From: Psychroflexus aurantiacus
Lineage (GTDB): Bacteria; Bacteroidota; Bacteroidia; Flavobacteriales; Flavobacteriaceae
Assembly (NCBI RefSeq): GCF_010820555.1
Contig: NZ_JAAIKD010000001.1
Span: 535,885-599,884 of the forward strand
Direction of reading: 5' to 3'
Length of the DNA: 64,000 nucleotides
This document shows, piece by piece, positions 1 to 7,680 of this stretch; within the stretch, counting starts at the first letter, position 1; each line of letters opens with the position of its first letter. Made by a program: the position numbers and the translations under genes. Under the pieces are notes generated by a model. That model searched no databases. It saw nothing but the letters and a program-made list of their open reading frames with translations, and was not told where the DNA came from.

Positions 1-915
1 GATCACGACGGCTCTGTCCAAATCCTGAAGACTGCCTGCTACTATTTCACTGGCCGAAGCCGAATTTTCATTGATGAGTACCGTTAAAGGAATTTCAGTA
101 TCCAGGGCTTTGTTTTGAGTCGCATAGGTCTGGTTATACTTCTCTATAGCCGATTTTGTAAAGGTAATGGTCGTTCCTTTTTCAATAAATACATTGCTCA
201 CGTTAACGGCTTCAGAAAGCAGTCCGCCCGGGTTATTCCTGAGGTCGAGAATGAGTTGCGTAGCTCCCTCTGCTTTCAATTTTTGAAAAGCTTCAATCAC
301 TTCAGAAGATGCCGATCTTGTGAACTGTGACAAGACGATATAGCCTGTATTGTTTTCTAAAAGTTTATAAAACGGAACGGCCTTCTCTTTAACAATACCC
401 CTTTTTAGAATCAGCGTTTTAACTGTAGAATTTCGATTCAATTCCAAAATGACTTCAGTATCCGTTGCACCTTTCAGCAATTCTCCTGCATCTTCATTAT
501 AATCTCTAACCCGGATATTTCCTATTTTGATGATCTCATCTCCCAGTTTAAGGCCGGCTTTATCGGCAGGAGAATCTTTGAGTATATTATTAATTAAAAT
601 CGCCTCCGGTGTGCTTATTACCTCTGCGCCAATTCCAGTATAGGTACCGGAGTTTTGAATTCTGGCGTTTTGTATTTCCTGTTCATTCCAATAGACCGTA
701 TACGGATCCAGATCGCTCAACATGGCTTCAATAGCCTTGTCCATCAAGGCTGCCGGATTCACTTCGTCCACATAATTCATATTGATCTCTTTATACAGAT
801 TGGTGAAAATTTCAATCTGTTTTGCGATTTCAAAAAAATCGTTCTTAAAGGTCGTAAACCCATAGCTTGTTATAGCGACTAGTGTGGTGAGTATGACAAG
901 TTTTATGTTTTTCAT
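1..915 (-). CDS. S41 family C-terminal processing peptidase (CtpA/Prc-like), C-terminus outside window
   Basis: This is an exported serine protease that cleaves proteins near their C-terminus in the periplasm. The first 305 codons are present. A hydrophobic N-terminal anchor spans about residues 4-20. A PDZ domain follows at about 85-165, with the hallmark SPADKAGLKLGDEI. The S41 core has LDLRNNPGG near residue 225 and the nucleophile region NENSASASEIV near 285. The catalytic lysine should lie just past the window edge. The ATG overlaps the stop of rnpA in an ATGA arrangement, so the two genes are probably translationally coupled. The family call is firm; the physiological substrate cannot be read from the sequence. 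Confidence 0.93.
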   Translation of the reverse strand, partial: MKNIKLVILTTLVAITSYGFTTFKNDFFEIAKQIEIFTNLYKEINMNYVDEVNPAALMDKAIEAMLSDLDPYTVYWNEQEIQNARIQNSGTYTGIGAEVISTPEAILINNILKDSPADKAGLKLGDEIIKIGNIRVRDYNEDAGELLKGATDTEVILELNRNSTVKTLILKRGIVKEKAVPFYKLLENNTGYIVLSQFTRSASSEVIEAFQKLKAEGATQLILDLRNNPGGLLSEAVNVSNVFIEKGTTITFTKSAIEKYNQTYATQNKALDTEIPLTVLINENSASASEIVAGSLQDLDRAVVI

Positions 916-1268
916 TTCAGTTCTTTTAAAAGAGTTGATAGCGTTTCCTGTATCTTCACCGTAGGCATTTTCTTTCTGCCTATGTAAATAAGCATTACAG
1001 CAAATTTGCTTCCAGAATCTGTTAATTCCTGTTGATGTAAACGGTAGGCTTCTCGCAATTGTCTTTTGATGCGATTGCGATCTACAGCGGTTTTAAAATT
1101 TCTCTTGGAAACGCTTACCCCAACTTTATGAAGTTCTCCCTCATGTTCGGTATAACGAATCAGCAGAGGAAACGCTTTAATCGTTTTTCCATCTTCAAAA
1201 ACCTGTTTAATCAGTTTTCTGGATTTTAGTTTTTTCTCCTCGGGATAGGTGAACGTTTTCAAATTCAT
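912..1268 (-). CDS. rnpA: ribonuclease P protein component
   Basis: This is the protein subunit of RNase P, which helps the catalytic RNA mature the 5' ends of tRNAs. The 118 residues match the family length. The RNase P signature is visible as KRNFKTAVDRNRIKRQLREA at about residues 55-74, within a very basic protein. It starts at an ATG about 70 bp beyond the pgk stop and overlaps the S41 protease start by 4 bp. The usual bacterial partner rpmH is not adjacent here. Identification is secure. Confidence 0.95.
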   Translation of the reverse strand: MNLKTFTYPEEKKLKSRKLIKQVFEDGKTIKAFPLLIRYTEHEGELHKVGVSVSKRNFKTAVDRNRIKRQLREAYRLHQQELTDSGSKFAVMLIYIGRKKMPTVKIQETLSTLLKELK

Positions 1269-1335
1269 GCGTGTAAACTAAAAAGCAATACCTCTCTCTA
1301 AAGGTATTGCTTTTCAAATTATAAAAAATATGTTT

Positions 1336-2517
1336 TTATTTTAAAGCGTCAATACCGGGCAGGCTTTTACCTTCCAGCATTTCCAGCATAGCTCCTCCTC
1401 CTGTTGATACGTAACTCACTTTGGTATCGAAACCAAATTTCTTGGCTGCCGATACACTGTCTCCACCACCCACTAATGAAAAAGCTCCGTTTTCAGTGGC
1501 TTGTGCTATTGCCTCGGCAAGGGCAATGGTTCCCTTAGAAAAGGTATCCATTTCGAAAACACCCAAAGGTCCGTTCCACAGGATGATTTTGGACTCCTTA
1601 ATCACTTCAGCAAAATGTGCCCTGGATTTTGGACCAGCATCCAGTCCCATCCAGCCTTCAGAAATAGCTTGGATATCTTCAATTCTGGTTTCAGAATCAT
1701 TATCGAACTCCTGTGTCACCACACTATCTACAGGCAAATGAATCTGTACATTCTGTTCTTTAGCTTTTTTCAAAATATCAAGGGCCATGTCCTGTAAATC
1801 CTCCTCTACAAGAGATTCACCAATACGTCCTCCCTGTGCTTTTATAAAGGTAAAGGCCATCCCGCCACCAATGATCAGGTGATCTACCTTAGGTAAAATA
1901 TTTTCGATTACCGTAATTTTTGAAGAAACTTTAGCGCCGCCAAGTATAGCTGTAACCGGCTTCTCTGAAGAATTCAGGACTTTATCCAGGCTTTCTATTT
2001 CCTTTTGAAGAAGAAGGCCCATGGCCTTGTCTTCAAAAAATTTAGCGACTATGGTTGTAGAGGCATGCGCTCTGTGAGCGGTCCCGAAGGCATCGTTTAC
2101 ATAAATATCTCCCAGACCTGAAAGTTTTTTAGCAAACTCTTCGTCTCCTTTCTTTTCTTCAGGATAAAATCTAAGATTTTCCAGGAGAAGAATTTCACCG
2201 GGTTTCAAAGCTTCAGCGGCTTCTTCAACTGTTTTTCCTATACAATCTTCAATAAACTTGACCTGTACGCCAAGCACCTCAGAAACGGCTGAGCGTATGT
2301 GTTTTAAGGAATATTTTTCTTCCTTGCCTTCGGGCCTGCCCAGGTGCGACATTAAAATAGCGCTTCCACCGTCTTCAAGAATTTTAATAATCGTTGGTTT
2401 AGCCCCTTCAATGCGACTCTTGTCTTCTACTTCAAAGGCTTTATTTACGGGTACATTAAAGTCTACACGTATTAATGCTTTTTTATTTTTAAAGTTGAAA
2501 TCATTAATGGTATTCAT
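1336..2517 (-). CDS. pgk: phosphoglycerate kinase
   Basis: This glycolytic enzyme transfers phosphate from 1,3-bisphosphoglycerate to ADP. Visible signatures are RVDFNVPVN near residue 20 (substrate loop), HLGRPEG near 60, and the nucleotide-binding region ILWNGPLGVFE and GGGDSVSAAKKFG in the C-terminal half. The length of 393 residues is normal for bacterial PGK. The open frame extends nine codons further upstream, but the ATG at 2517 gives MNTINDFNFKNKKALIRVDF, which aligns with other bacterial N-termini, so I use that start. It faces away from holB and has its own upstream region of about 80 bp. Confidence 0.96.
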   Translation of the reverse strand: MNTINDFNFKNKKALIRVDFNVPVNKAFEVEDKSRIEGAKPTIIKILEDGGSAILMSHLGRPEGKEEKYSLKHIRSAVSEVLGVQVKFIEDCIGKTVEEAAEALKPGEILLLENLRFYPEEKKGDEEFAKKLSGLGDIYVNDAFGTAHRAHASTTIVAKFFEDKAMGLLLQKEIESLDKVLNSSEKPVTAILGGAKVSSKITVIENILPKVDHLIIGGGMAFTFIKAQGGRIGESLVEEDLQDMALDILKKAKEQNVQIHLPVDSVVTQEFDNDSETRIEDIQAISEGWMGLDAGPKSRAHFAEVIKESKIILWNGPLGVFEMDTFSKGTIALAEAIAQATENGAFSLVGGGDSVSAAKKFGFDTKVSYVSTGGGAMLEMLEGKSLPGIDALK

Positions 2518-2595
2518 CTCTCGTTTTTTCTGAATTAACTTCAAATTTAATGAATTAATCTTTCAAAAGGCTCATAGCTTTGTTATTTTAGCCTT

Positions 2596-3735
2596 ATGAC
2601 TTTCGAAAGCATTCTTGGATTAGAACACCTCAAAAACCATTTGAGAAATAGTTTAAAAAACAACAGGGTTCCCCATGCGCAGTTGTTTACCGGACCCACA
2701 GGTTCCGGCACTCTGCCTATGGCCATTGCCTTTGCCCGAGAACTGATGATTCATCACTCTCCCGCTCAGCGGGAATCCTCGATTGTGAACTTCATGGATC
2801 AACTTACACATCCCGATCTGCATTTTGTATACCCTATAAACAAGACAGCCAGTTCGCCCTCCAAACCCGTTTCCAAGGATTTTATTTCCGAATTCAGATC
2901 TTTTGTATTAGACAACCCATACCAGACCTTATATGACTGGTATATGCAAATTGGTATTGAGAAAAAGCAAGGTTCTATCAATGTTGATGAAGCGGCAAAT
3001 GTTGTTAAATCGCTATCCCTGAAAGCTTATGAAGGCGGACCAAAAGTGATGATTGTCTGGTGCGCAGACAAGATGAATACAGCCGCTTCCAATAAACTTT
3101 TAAAACTGATTGAAGAGCCGCCCAAGAACACCTATTTTATTTTAATTACCGACTCGCCTGAAGATATCCTGCAGACCATTCGTTCCAGATGCCAAAGCCT
3201 GGGTTTTCCTCCGCTTGGTGAGGCAGATCTTGTGGAAGGTCTGCTCTCCAAATTTGATATCTCAGAAAACGAAGCGGTTAAAATTTCTCAGCAGGCCGAT
3301 GGAAGTTTTTCCAAAGCCCTGCATCTGGCAGAACATAATTCTGACGATGAGCAATTCGAAAAATGGTTTATCGTCTGGGTCAGAAGTGCTTTTAGAGCAA
3401 AAGGCAACAAACAGGTCGTGAGTGACCTCCTGGACTGGTCGGACCAGCTGGCCGCTGAAACCCGGGAAACACAGAAGCGCTTTCTCAACTACTGCATTCA
3501 GTTCTTTCGCCAGGCCTTGCTGAATAATTATAAGGCTAAGTCTTTGGTTTATCTAACTCCTTACGATACACAATTTAAGTTTGATAAATTTTCAGAATTT
3601 ATTTCAGGAGCCAATATTCCTGAAATCTTTGCAGTTTTGGAAACCGCTATTTTTCACGTGGAACGCAATGGAAACGCCAAGCTGATTTTCTCCGATTTGT
3701 CGTTTCAGTTAACGCGTTTTTTCCACAAAAAATAA
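2596..3735 (+). CDS. holB: DNA polymerase III subunit delta'
   Basis: This AAA+ subunit belongs to the clamp loader of the replicative polymerase. The N-terminal ATPase-like fold begins with FESILGLEHLK. A Walker-A-like loop GPTGSGTLPMA at about residues 33-43 has threonine where the catalytic lysine should be, so this subunit probably does not hydrolyse ATP, as known for E. coli delta'. The sensor region IRSRCQSL and the SKALHLAE helix are also present. It is transcribed alone, divergent from pgk, and ends at a strong stem-loop. A degenerate parS-like sequence lies inside the 3' end. Confidence 0.85.
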   Translation: MTFESILGLEHLKNHLRNSLKNNRVPHAQLFTGPTGSGTLPMAIAFARELMIHHSPAQRESSIVNFMDQLTHPDLHFVYPINKTASSPSKPVSKDFISEFRSFVLDNPYQTLYDWYMQIGIEKKQGSINVDEAANVVKSLSLKAYEGGPKVMIVWCADKMNTAASNKLLKLIEEPPKNTYFILITDSPEDILQTIRSRCQSLGFPPLGEADLVEGLLSKFDISENEAVKISQQADGSFSKALHLAEHNSDDEQFEKWFIVWVRSAFRAKGNKQVVSDLLDWSDQLAAETRETQKRFLNYCIQFFRQALLNNYKAKSLVYLTPYDTQFKFDKFSEFISGANIPEIFAVLETAIFHVERNGNAKLIFSDLSFQLTRFFHKK

Positions 3736-3759
3736 AGCCACCCGCTAGGCGGGTGGCTT
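3735..3759. terminator. bidirectional intrinsic terminator
   Basis: A perfect GCCACCCGC / GCGGGTGGC stem, extended by AA/TT, encloses a TAG loop. It sits between the convergent holB and OmpH-like genes. Reading leftward it is followed by TTTATTTTTTG, a good U-tract for the minus-strand gene. The rightward T-run is short. Confidence 0.8.
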
Positions 3760-3786
3760 TAAAATATGCAGAGCTTATGCTCTGTA

Positions 3787-4338
3787 TTAGTTCTCTGTAG
3801 TTTCTTCTTCTTCTTCTTCTGCTTCTTCTTTAGTTTCCTGTCCAGCATTCATTCTCTCCAGGATATCTTCTGTAATATCTAATCCTTCCTTGGCATACAT
3901 GATATTTGCCGATTCATTAGATCCAAAAATAAAAGCATAATTTCTTTCCTTTCCGTACTCTGCAACATAATCTTTAACTTCTGAAATGATGGAGTCAATC
4001 GCCTGGTCACTTTCCTGTCTTAACATCTGACTTTTCATCTGTTGTTGCTGCTGAAGCATTTGCTGCTTTTTCATCAATTCACTTTGTCTCTGTTCTTTCT
4101 GTTTTGCGGACATTCTTCCCATACCTTCTTGAAATTCCTGAACTTCCTGTTGAAATTCTTTAGCAACAGAATCTAACTCCTGAGATAAAGCCTGACTTTT
4201 TTTCTCAAATCTGGCTTCTGTGGTTTTCATCTTATAGTAATCCTGAATCAAAACGGTATTATCTACATAGGCAGATTTATCCTGCGTACAAGACATTAAT
4301 GAGGTAATTACAGCTAAGCTTAAAATTATTTTTTTCAT
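3787..4338 (-). CDS. OmpH/Skp family periplasmic chaperone-like lipoprotein
   Basis: Skp/OmpH proteins hold outer-membrane proteins soluble in the periplasm. This 183-residue protein has a lipoprotein signal ending LMSCTQ. A tyrosine-containing stretch (AYVDNTVLIQDYYKM) typical of the start of the Skp fold follows, then a long Gln/Glu/Lys-rich coiled coil at about residues 40-115. The C-terminal segment (EYGKERNYAFIFGSNES) resembles the returning beta strands of the family. The extreme C-terminus is a run of glutamates, which is unusual for Skp. The lipid anchor suggests a membrane-attached variant. It stands alone and ends at the shared terminator. Confidence 0.8.
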   Translation of the reverse strand: MKKIILSLAVITSLMSCTQDKSAYVDNTVLIQDYYKMKTTEARFEKKSQALSQELDSVAKEFQQEVQEFQEGMGRMSAKQKEQRQSELMKKQQMLQQQQQMKSQMLRQESDQAIDSIISEVKDYVAEYGKERNYAFIFGSNESANIMYAKEGLDITEDILERMNAGQETKEEAEEEEEETTEN

Positions 4339-4527
4339 GATATATTTTGTTTAGGCAAATGTAAAAAAAGATGGCAGAGGGCAATGAAATTATTTCAATC
4401 ATAAAATACTATCTTAAATTTTTTATCTATAAGTTTATCTTATAAATACAGCCCCCTTTTTATTCATTCTAAGCGATTTTATCTTTTTAGAGGACAAATT
4501 ATACTCCCCACTGGTGTTTAAGGCCGT

Positions 4528-5355
4528 CTAAGCCTTCTTTTGAAGCAGGAACAGGTTGGATGAGTACTCTTTCGTGCTCATGGCTTTTAAATTTGAAATC
4601 AGGCCTGTCAAAATCCCTTTTAATTTAGAATTTGACTTATAAGATTCAGAAACCATGGAAATATAAAAGGCATCAAATGGCATCGGTGTTATTTTGATTA
4701 ATTCTAAATTGTGTCGTTGTGCCAGCTCTTTTATATTTGTTCTGTTGAAATGCCACAGATGTCTGGGCACATCCCAGGCGGCCCATTTCTCCTTATAATA
4801 ATTTGCATCATAGGATTTATAATTGGGAACAGCGATAAGTAAAAGGCCTTTTGTATTTAATTTTAATACAAGTTCCTCGATTGTGGTTTCATAATCGTCT
4901 ACATGTTCCAACACGTGAAACAGCGTTATGGCATCGTAATTCGATTTGGTTTCAGAGAGGCTCTTGTAGACTTGTATGTTTTTTTGTCTGGCCTTCTGAT
5001 AAGCCAGACTTGTAGGTTCTATACCTTCAGCTGCAACCCCCTTCTTTTTTAGATAAGTAACAAACTCCCCGGTTCCGCATCCAAAATCCAACACGGTTTC
5101 AATCGCGTTCGAATACGAGGTTAAACATTTGAATTTAGTTTTGAACATCTGGTTTTTTACCAGATTATAGATGTTGTGAATTAAGGTTTTTGGTTCGGAC
5201 CGATGCGAGATATAACCCCCAAATTCATAATATTTAGAAAGACCCGATGGTTTAGGGCTGGTTTGTAAAACCCCGTTTTTATCAGGTTTCAAACTGAATT
5301 CTTCTTGGGTATAGGCTTCGTCTTTTATGTTTAATTCGGATACTTCCATATGCAT
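4528..5355 (-). CDS. class I SAM-dependent methyltransferase
   Basis: This is probably a small-molecule or lipid/glycan methyltransferase; the substrate is unknown. The SAM-binding motif I is VLDFGCGTGEF at about residue 90. The acidic end of strand 2 is EGIEPTS, motif II reads YDAITLFHVLEHV, and motif III reads KGLLLIAVPN. The segment WAAWDVPRHLWHFNR is characteristic of the Methyltransf_23 group often found with surface-glycan genes. The chosen start MHMEV leaves exactly a 16-bp gap to mnmG, filled by a parS site; the in-frame ATG two codons later is also possible. About 150 bp of AT-rich DNA with no evident feature separates it from the OmpH-like gene. Confidence 0.85.
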   Translation of the reverse strand: MHMEVSELNIKDEAYTQEEFSLKPDKNGVLQTSPKPSGLSKYYEFGGYISHRSEPKTLIHNIYNLVKNQMFKTKFKCLTSYSNAIETVLDFGCGTGEFVTYLKKKGVAAEGIEPTSLAYQKARQKNIQVYKSLSETKSNYDAITLFHVLEHVDDYETTIEELVLKLNTKGLLLIAVPNYKSYDANYYKEKWAAWDVPRHLWHFNRTNIKELAQRHNLELIKITPMPFDAFYISMVSESYKSNSKLKGILTGLISNLKAMSTKEYSSNLFLLQKKA

Positions 5356-5371
5356 TGTTCCACGTGGAACA
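5356..5371. promoter_or_regulatory. parS centromere site 1
   Basis: The sequence TGTTCCACGTGGAACA is a perfect 16-bp palindrome and matches the chromosomal ParB-binding parS consensus. It fills exactly the gap between the mnmG stop and the methyltransferase start. A second identical copy lies at the other end of mnmG. ParB spreading from parS organises the origin region for segregation. The call is made from sequence identity; no binding data are available. Confidence 0.88.
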
Positions 5372-7243
5372 TTATCTTCCCATGTGTACTAAAAGTACAG
5401 AAACATCGCTCGGATTGACGCCACTTACTCTTGAAGCCTGAGATACCGTCCTCGGTTTAATTTTCGTTAGTTTTTCCCGGGCTTCAAAGGACATGGATTT
5501 TAAAGCAGTATAGTCAAAATGTTCCGGAATTTTTACGTTTTCGAGACGATTCAATTTATCGGCATTCAGCTTTTCTTTTTCAATATAACCTGCATATTTT
5601 ACCTGTACCTCTACCTGTTCCAAAACTTCATTGTCCAGTTCATGCGTCTGTATAAAGTTTTCTACGCTCTCCAGTTTACGCATGTCCTCCATCGTGATGT
5701 TTGGTCGGGCAAACACCTTAAATAATTTGCCTTGCTGATCGACTTTGGAGGAATCTTTAGCCTCTAGAATGGGGTTGATTTCTTCGGTGGTGACACTCTG
5801 GTTTTTGAAAAACTCAACGAAGGCCTCCGACTTTTCTTTTTTATCCTCCATCAGTTGCATGCGCTCCTTAGTCGCAAGTCCAATGTCAAAAGCCTTTGCG
5901 GTTAGTCTAAAATCGGCATTATCCTGTCTGAGTAAAGTTCGGTATTCTGCCCTTGAGGTGAACATCCTGTAAGGTTCCTCTGTTCCTTTCGTAATCAGAT
6001 CATCGATTAACACACCGATGTAAGCCTCGCTTCTGGATAGGGTAAATTCTTCTTTTTCCTGAACTTTTAAGGCGGCGTTTATACCGGCCATCAATCCTTG
6101 TGAAGCCGCTTCCTCGTATCCTGTGGTGCCATTGATTTGTCCGGCAAAGTATAAACCGTCTACCAGTTTGGTTTCAAGCGTATGTCTTAATTGCGTAGGC
6201 GGAAAATAATCGTACTCTATGGCATAGCCCGGCCTGAAAAACTTTACGTTTTCAAATCCCGCACATTGCTTTAAAGCTTTATACTGAACGTCCTCCGGCA
6301 GGGAGGTTGAAAATCCGTTGACGTAATATTCCACCGTATTCCAGCCCTCAGGCTCTACAAACATCTGATGCCTGTCTTTATCCGCAAAGCGATGAATTTT
6401 ATCTTCTATACTTGGGCAATATCTAGGCCCTGTACTTTGAATGGCTCCATTAAACATGGGTGACCTGTCAAATCCTTCTTTCAGTAATTCATGCACCTCA
6501 GGTGAGGTATATGACATCCAGCAACTTCTTTGTTTTGTTAAAGGTTGAGTTTCTTTCGAATAAGAAAATTTCCAGGGTTTTTCATCTCCTGGCTGTTCTT
6601 CCATTTTAGAAAAATCCAAGGATCTTCCATCCACTCGAGGTGGCGTTCCTGTTTTCATTCGTCCTGCTTCAAAGCCTAGATCTTCAAGTTCTTTCGTTAT
6701 TCCAAAAGACGCTCGTTCTCCTGCTCTGCCACCGCCAAAGTTTTTATCGCCAATATGGATTAATCCATTCAGAAAGGTTCCGTTGGTCAGTATAACCGTT
6801 TTCGCTTTTATCTTTAATCCCAAAGAGGTTTTTACACCACGGATTACATGATTCTCAACGATCAGTCCCGACACCATTTCCTGGTAGAAATCCAGATTTT
6901 CGGTTTGTTCCAGGCGTTCTCTCCAGTGCTGAGAAAACAGCATTCTGTCGCTTTGAACCCTTGGACTCCACATCGCCGGCCCTTTGGATTTATTCAGCAT
7001 TTTAAACTGTATAGCACTCGTGTCAGACACGATTCCGCTGTAACCTCCAAGCGCATCAATTTCTCTCAGGATCTGCCCCTTCGCAATACCGCCCATCGCC
7101 GGATTGCAAGACATCTGTGCTATATTTTGCAGATTCATAGTCACCAGCAAGGTGCTGCTGCCCATGTTTGCTGCTGCCGCTGCTGCCTCGCTTCCTGCGT
7201 GACCCGCTCCTACTACAATAACATCATACCTATCTTTAAACAT
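5372..7243 (-). CDS. mnmG: tRNA uridine-5-carboxymethylaminomethyl modification enzyme
   Basis: MnmG (GidA) is an FAD protein that acts with MnmE to modify the wobble uridine of several tRNAs. The FAD-binding N-terminus reads VVGAGHAGSEAAAAAANMG at about residues 11-29. Family signatures GGIAKGQILREIDALGG, FGGGRAGE and GQINGTTGYEEAASQG are all visible. The C-terminal helical region ends PSDVSVLLVHMGR. The length of 623 residues is normal. It sits between ybeY and the methyltransferase with very tight spacing, and parS copies lie at both ends. Near-origin location is common for gidA. Confidence 0.96.
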   Translation of the reverse strand: MFKDRYDVIVVGAGHAGSEAAAAAANMGSSTLLVTMNLQNIAQMSCNPAMGGIAKGQILREIDALGGYSGIVSDTSAIQFKMLNKSKGPAMWSPRVQSDRMLFSQHWRERLEQTENLDFYQEMVSGLIVENHVIRGVKTSLGLKIKAKTVILTNGTFLNGLIHIGDKNFGGGRAGERASFGITKELEDLGFEAGRMKTGTPPRVDGRSLDFSKMEEQPGDEKPWKFSYSKETQPLTKQRSCWMSYTSPEVHELLKEGFDRSPMFNGAIQSTGPRYCPSIEDKIHRFADKDRHQMFVEPEGWNTVEYYVNGFSTSLPEDVQYKALKQCAGFENVKFFRPGYAIEYDYFPPTQLRHTLETKLVDGLYFAGQINGTTGYEEAASQGLMAGINAALKVQEKEEFTLSRSEAYIGVLIDDLITKGTEEPYRMFTSRAEYRTLLRQDNADFRLTAKAFDIGLATKERMQLMEDKKEKSEAFVEFFKNQSVTTEEINPILEAKDSSKVDQQGKLFKVFARPNITMEDMRKLESVENFIQTHELDNEVLEQVEVQVKYAGYIEKEKLNADKLNRLENVKIPEHFDYTALKSMSFEAREKLTKIKPRTVSQASRVSGVNPSDVSVLLVHMGR

Positions 7244-7248
7244 AACTT

Positions 7249-7680
7249 CTATTTGTGTTCCACGTGGAACAATTCTAATTTTTTATTTTCTAAAGCTCTC
7301 ATTTCAGCTTTCAACTCTTCAGAAGAATCGCTATATCCACAACAATGTAAAACCCCGTGAACCATGACTCTTCTCAATTCCTCTTCAAATTCTACGTTGA
7401 AGGTTCCGGCGTTTTCTTTAACCCGGTCTATACTGATATAAATTTCAGCTGAAATGAATTCCTCTTCCGAATAGTCAAAAGTGATAATATCCGTGAAGGT
7501 ATCATGATTTAAATAGGTCTCATTGATTTCCAACAAATCGATATCACTACAAAAAATATACCCAAGTTCACCCGCTTCTTTTCCCTCGCTTTTTACTACA
7601 GAGGTTAGCCAGTTTTCATGCCTTTCTTTATAGGGCAATTCAAAGTCTGTTTTGCTATAAAAGTTAATCGGACTTTCCAT
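7249..7680 (-). CDS. ybeY: rRNA maturation RNase YbeY
   Basis: YbeY is a metal-dependent endoribonuclease involved in 16S rRNA 3'-end maturation and ribosome quality control. The core pattern is present: DTFTDIITFDYS in the middle, then the zinc motif HGVLHCCGYSDSSEE at about residues 108-122. In the canonical motif HGxLHLxGYDH the last histidine is the third metal ligand. Here the aligned position is not histidine, as I recall for other Bacteroidota YbeYs. The 143-residue length is typical. The start overlaps the DUF4175 gene end by 17 bp, and the last codons contain a parS site. Confidence 0.9.
   Translation of the reverse strand: MESPINFYSKTDFELPYKERHENWLTSVVKSEGKEAGELGYIFCSDIDLLEINETYLNHDTFTDIITFDYSEEEFISAEIYISIDRVKENAGTFNVEFEEELRRVMVHGVLHCCGYSDSSEELKAEMRALENKKLELFHVEHK
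7256..7271. promoter_or_regulatory. parS centromere site 2, inside ybeY 3' end
   Basis: This is a second perfect copy of TGTTCCACGTGGAACA, identical at all 16 positions to site 1 and 1,900 bp away. It is read in the last codons of ybeY, where it encodes FHVEH. It starts 12 bp before the mnmG start codon on the transcribed strand, so ParB bound here could affect mnmG expression. Confidence 0.88.

Noticed and set aside
4907-4922. CACGTGAAACA half of a parS-like word inside the methyltransferase gene
   Set aside because: Only the right arm matches; the left arm keeps one of five positions.
6848-7360. Antisense open frame of 170 codons across mnmG
   Set aside because: It shadows the conserved FAD-binding half of mnmG and runs over a parS site and the ybeY end; no family resemblance.
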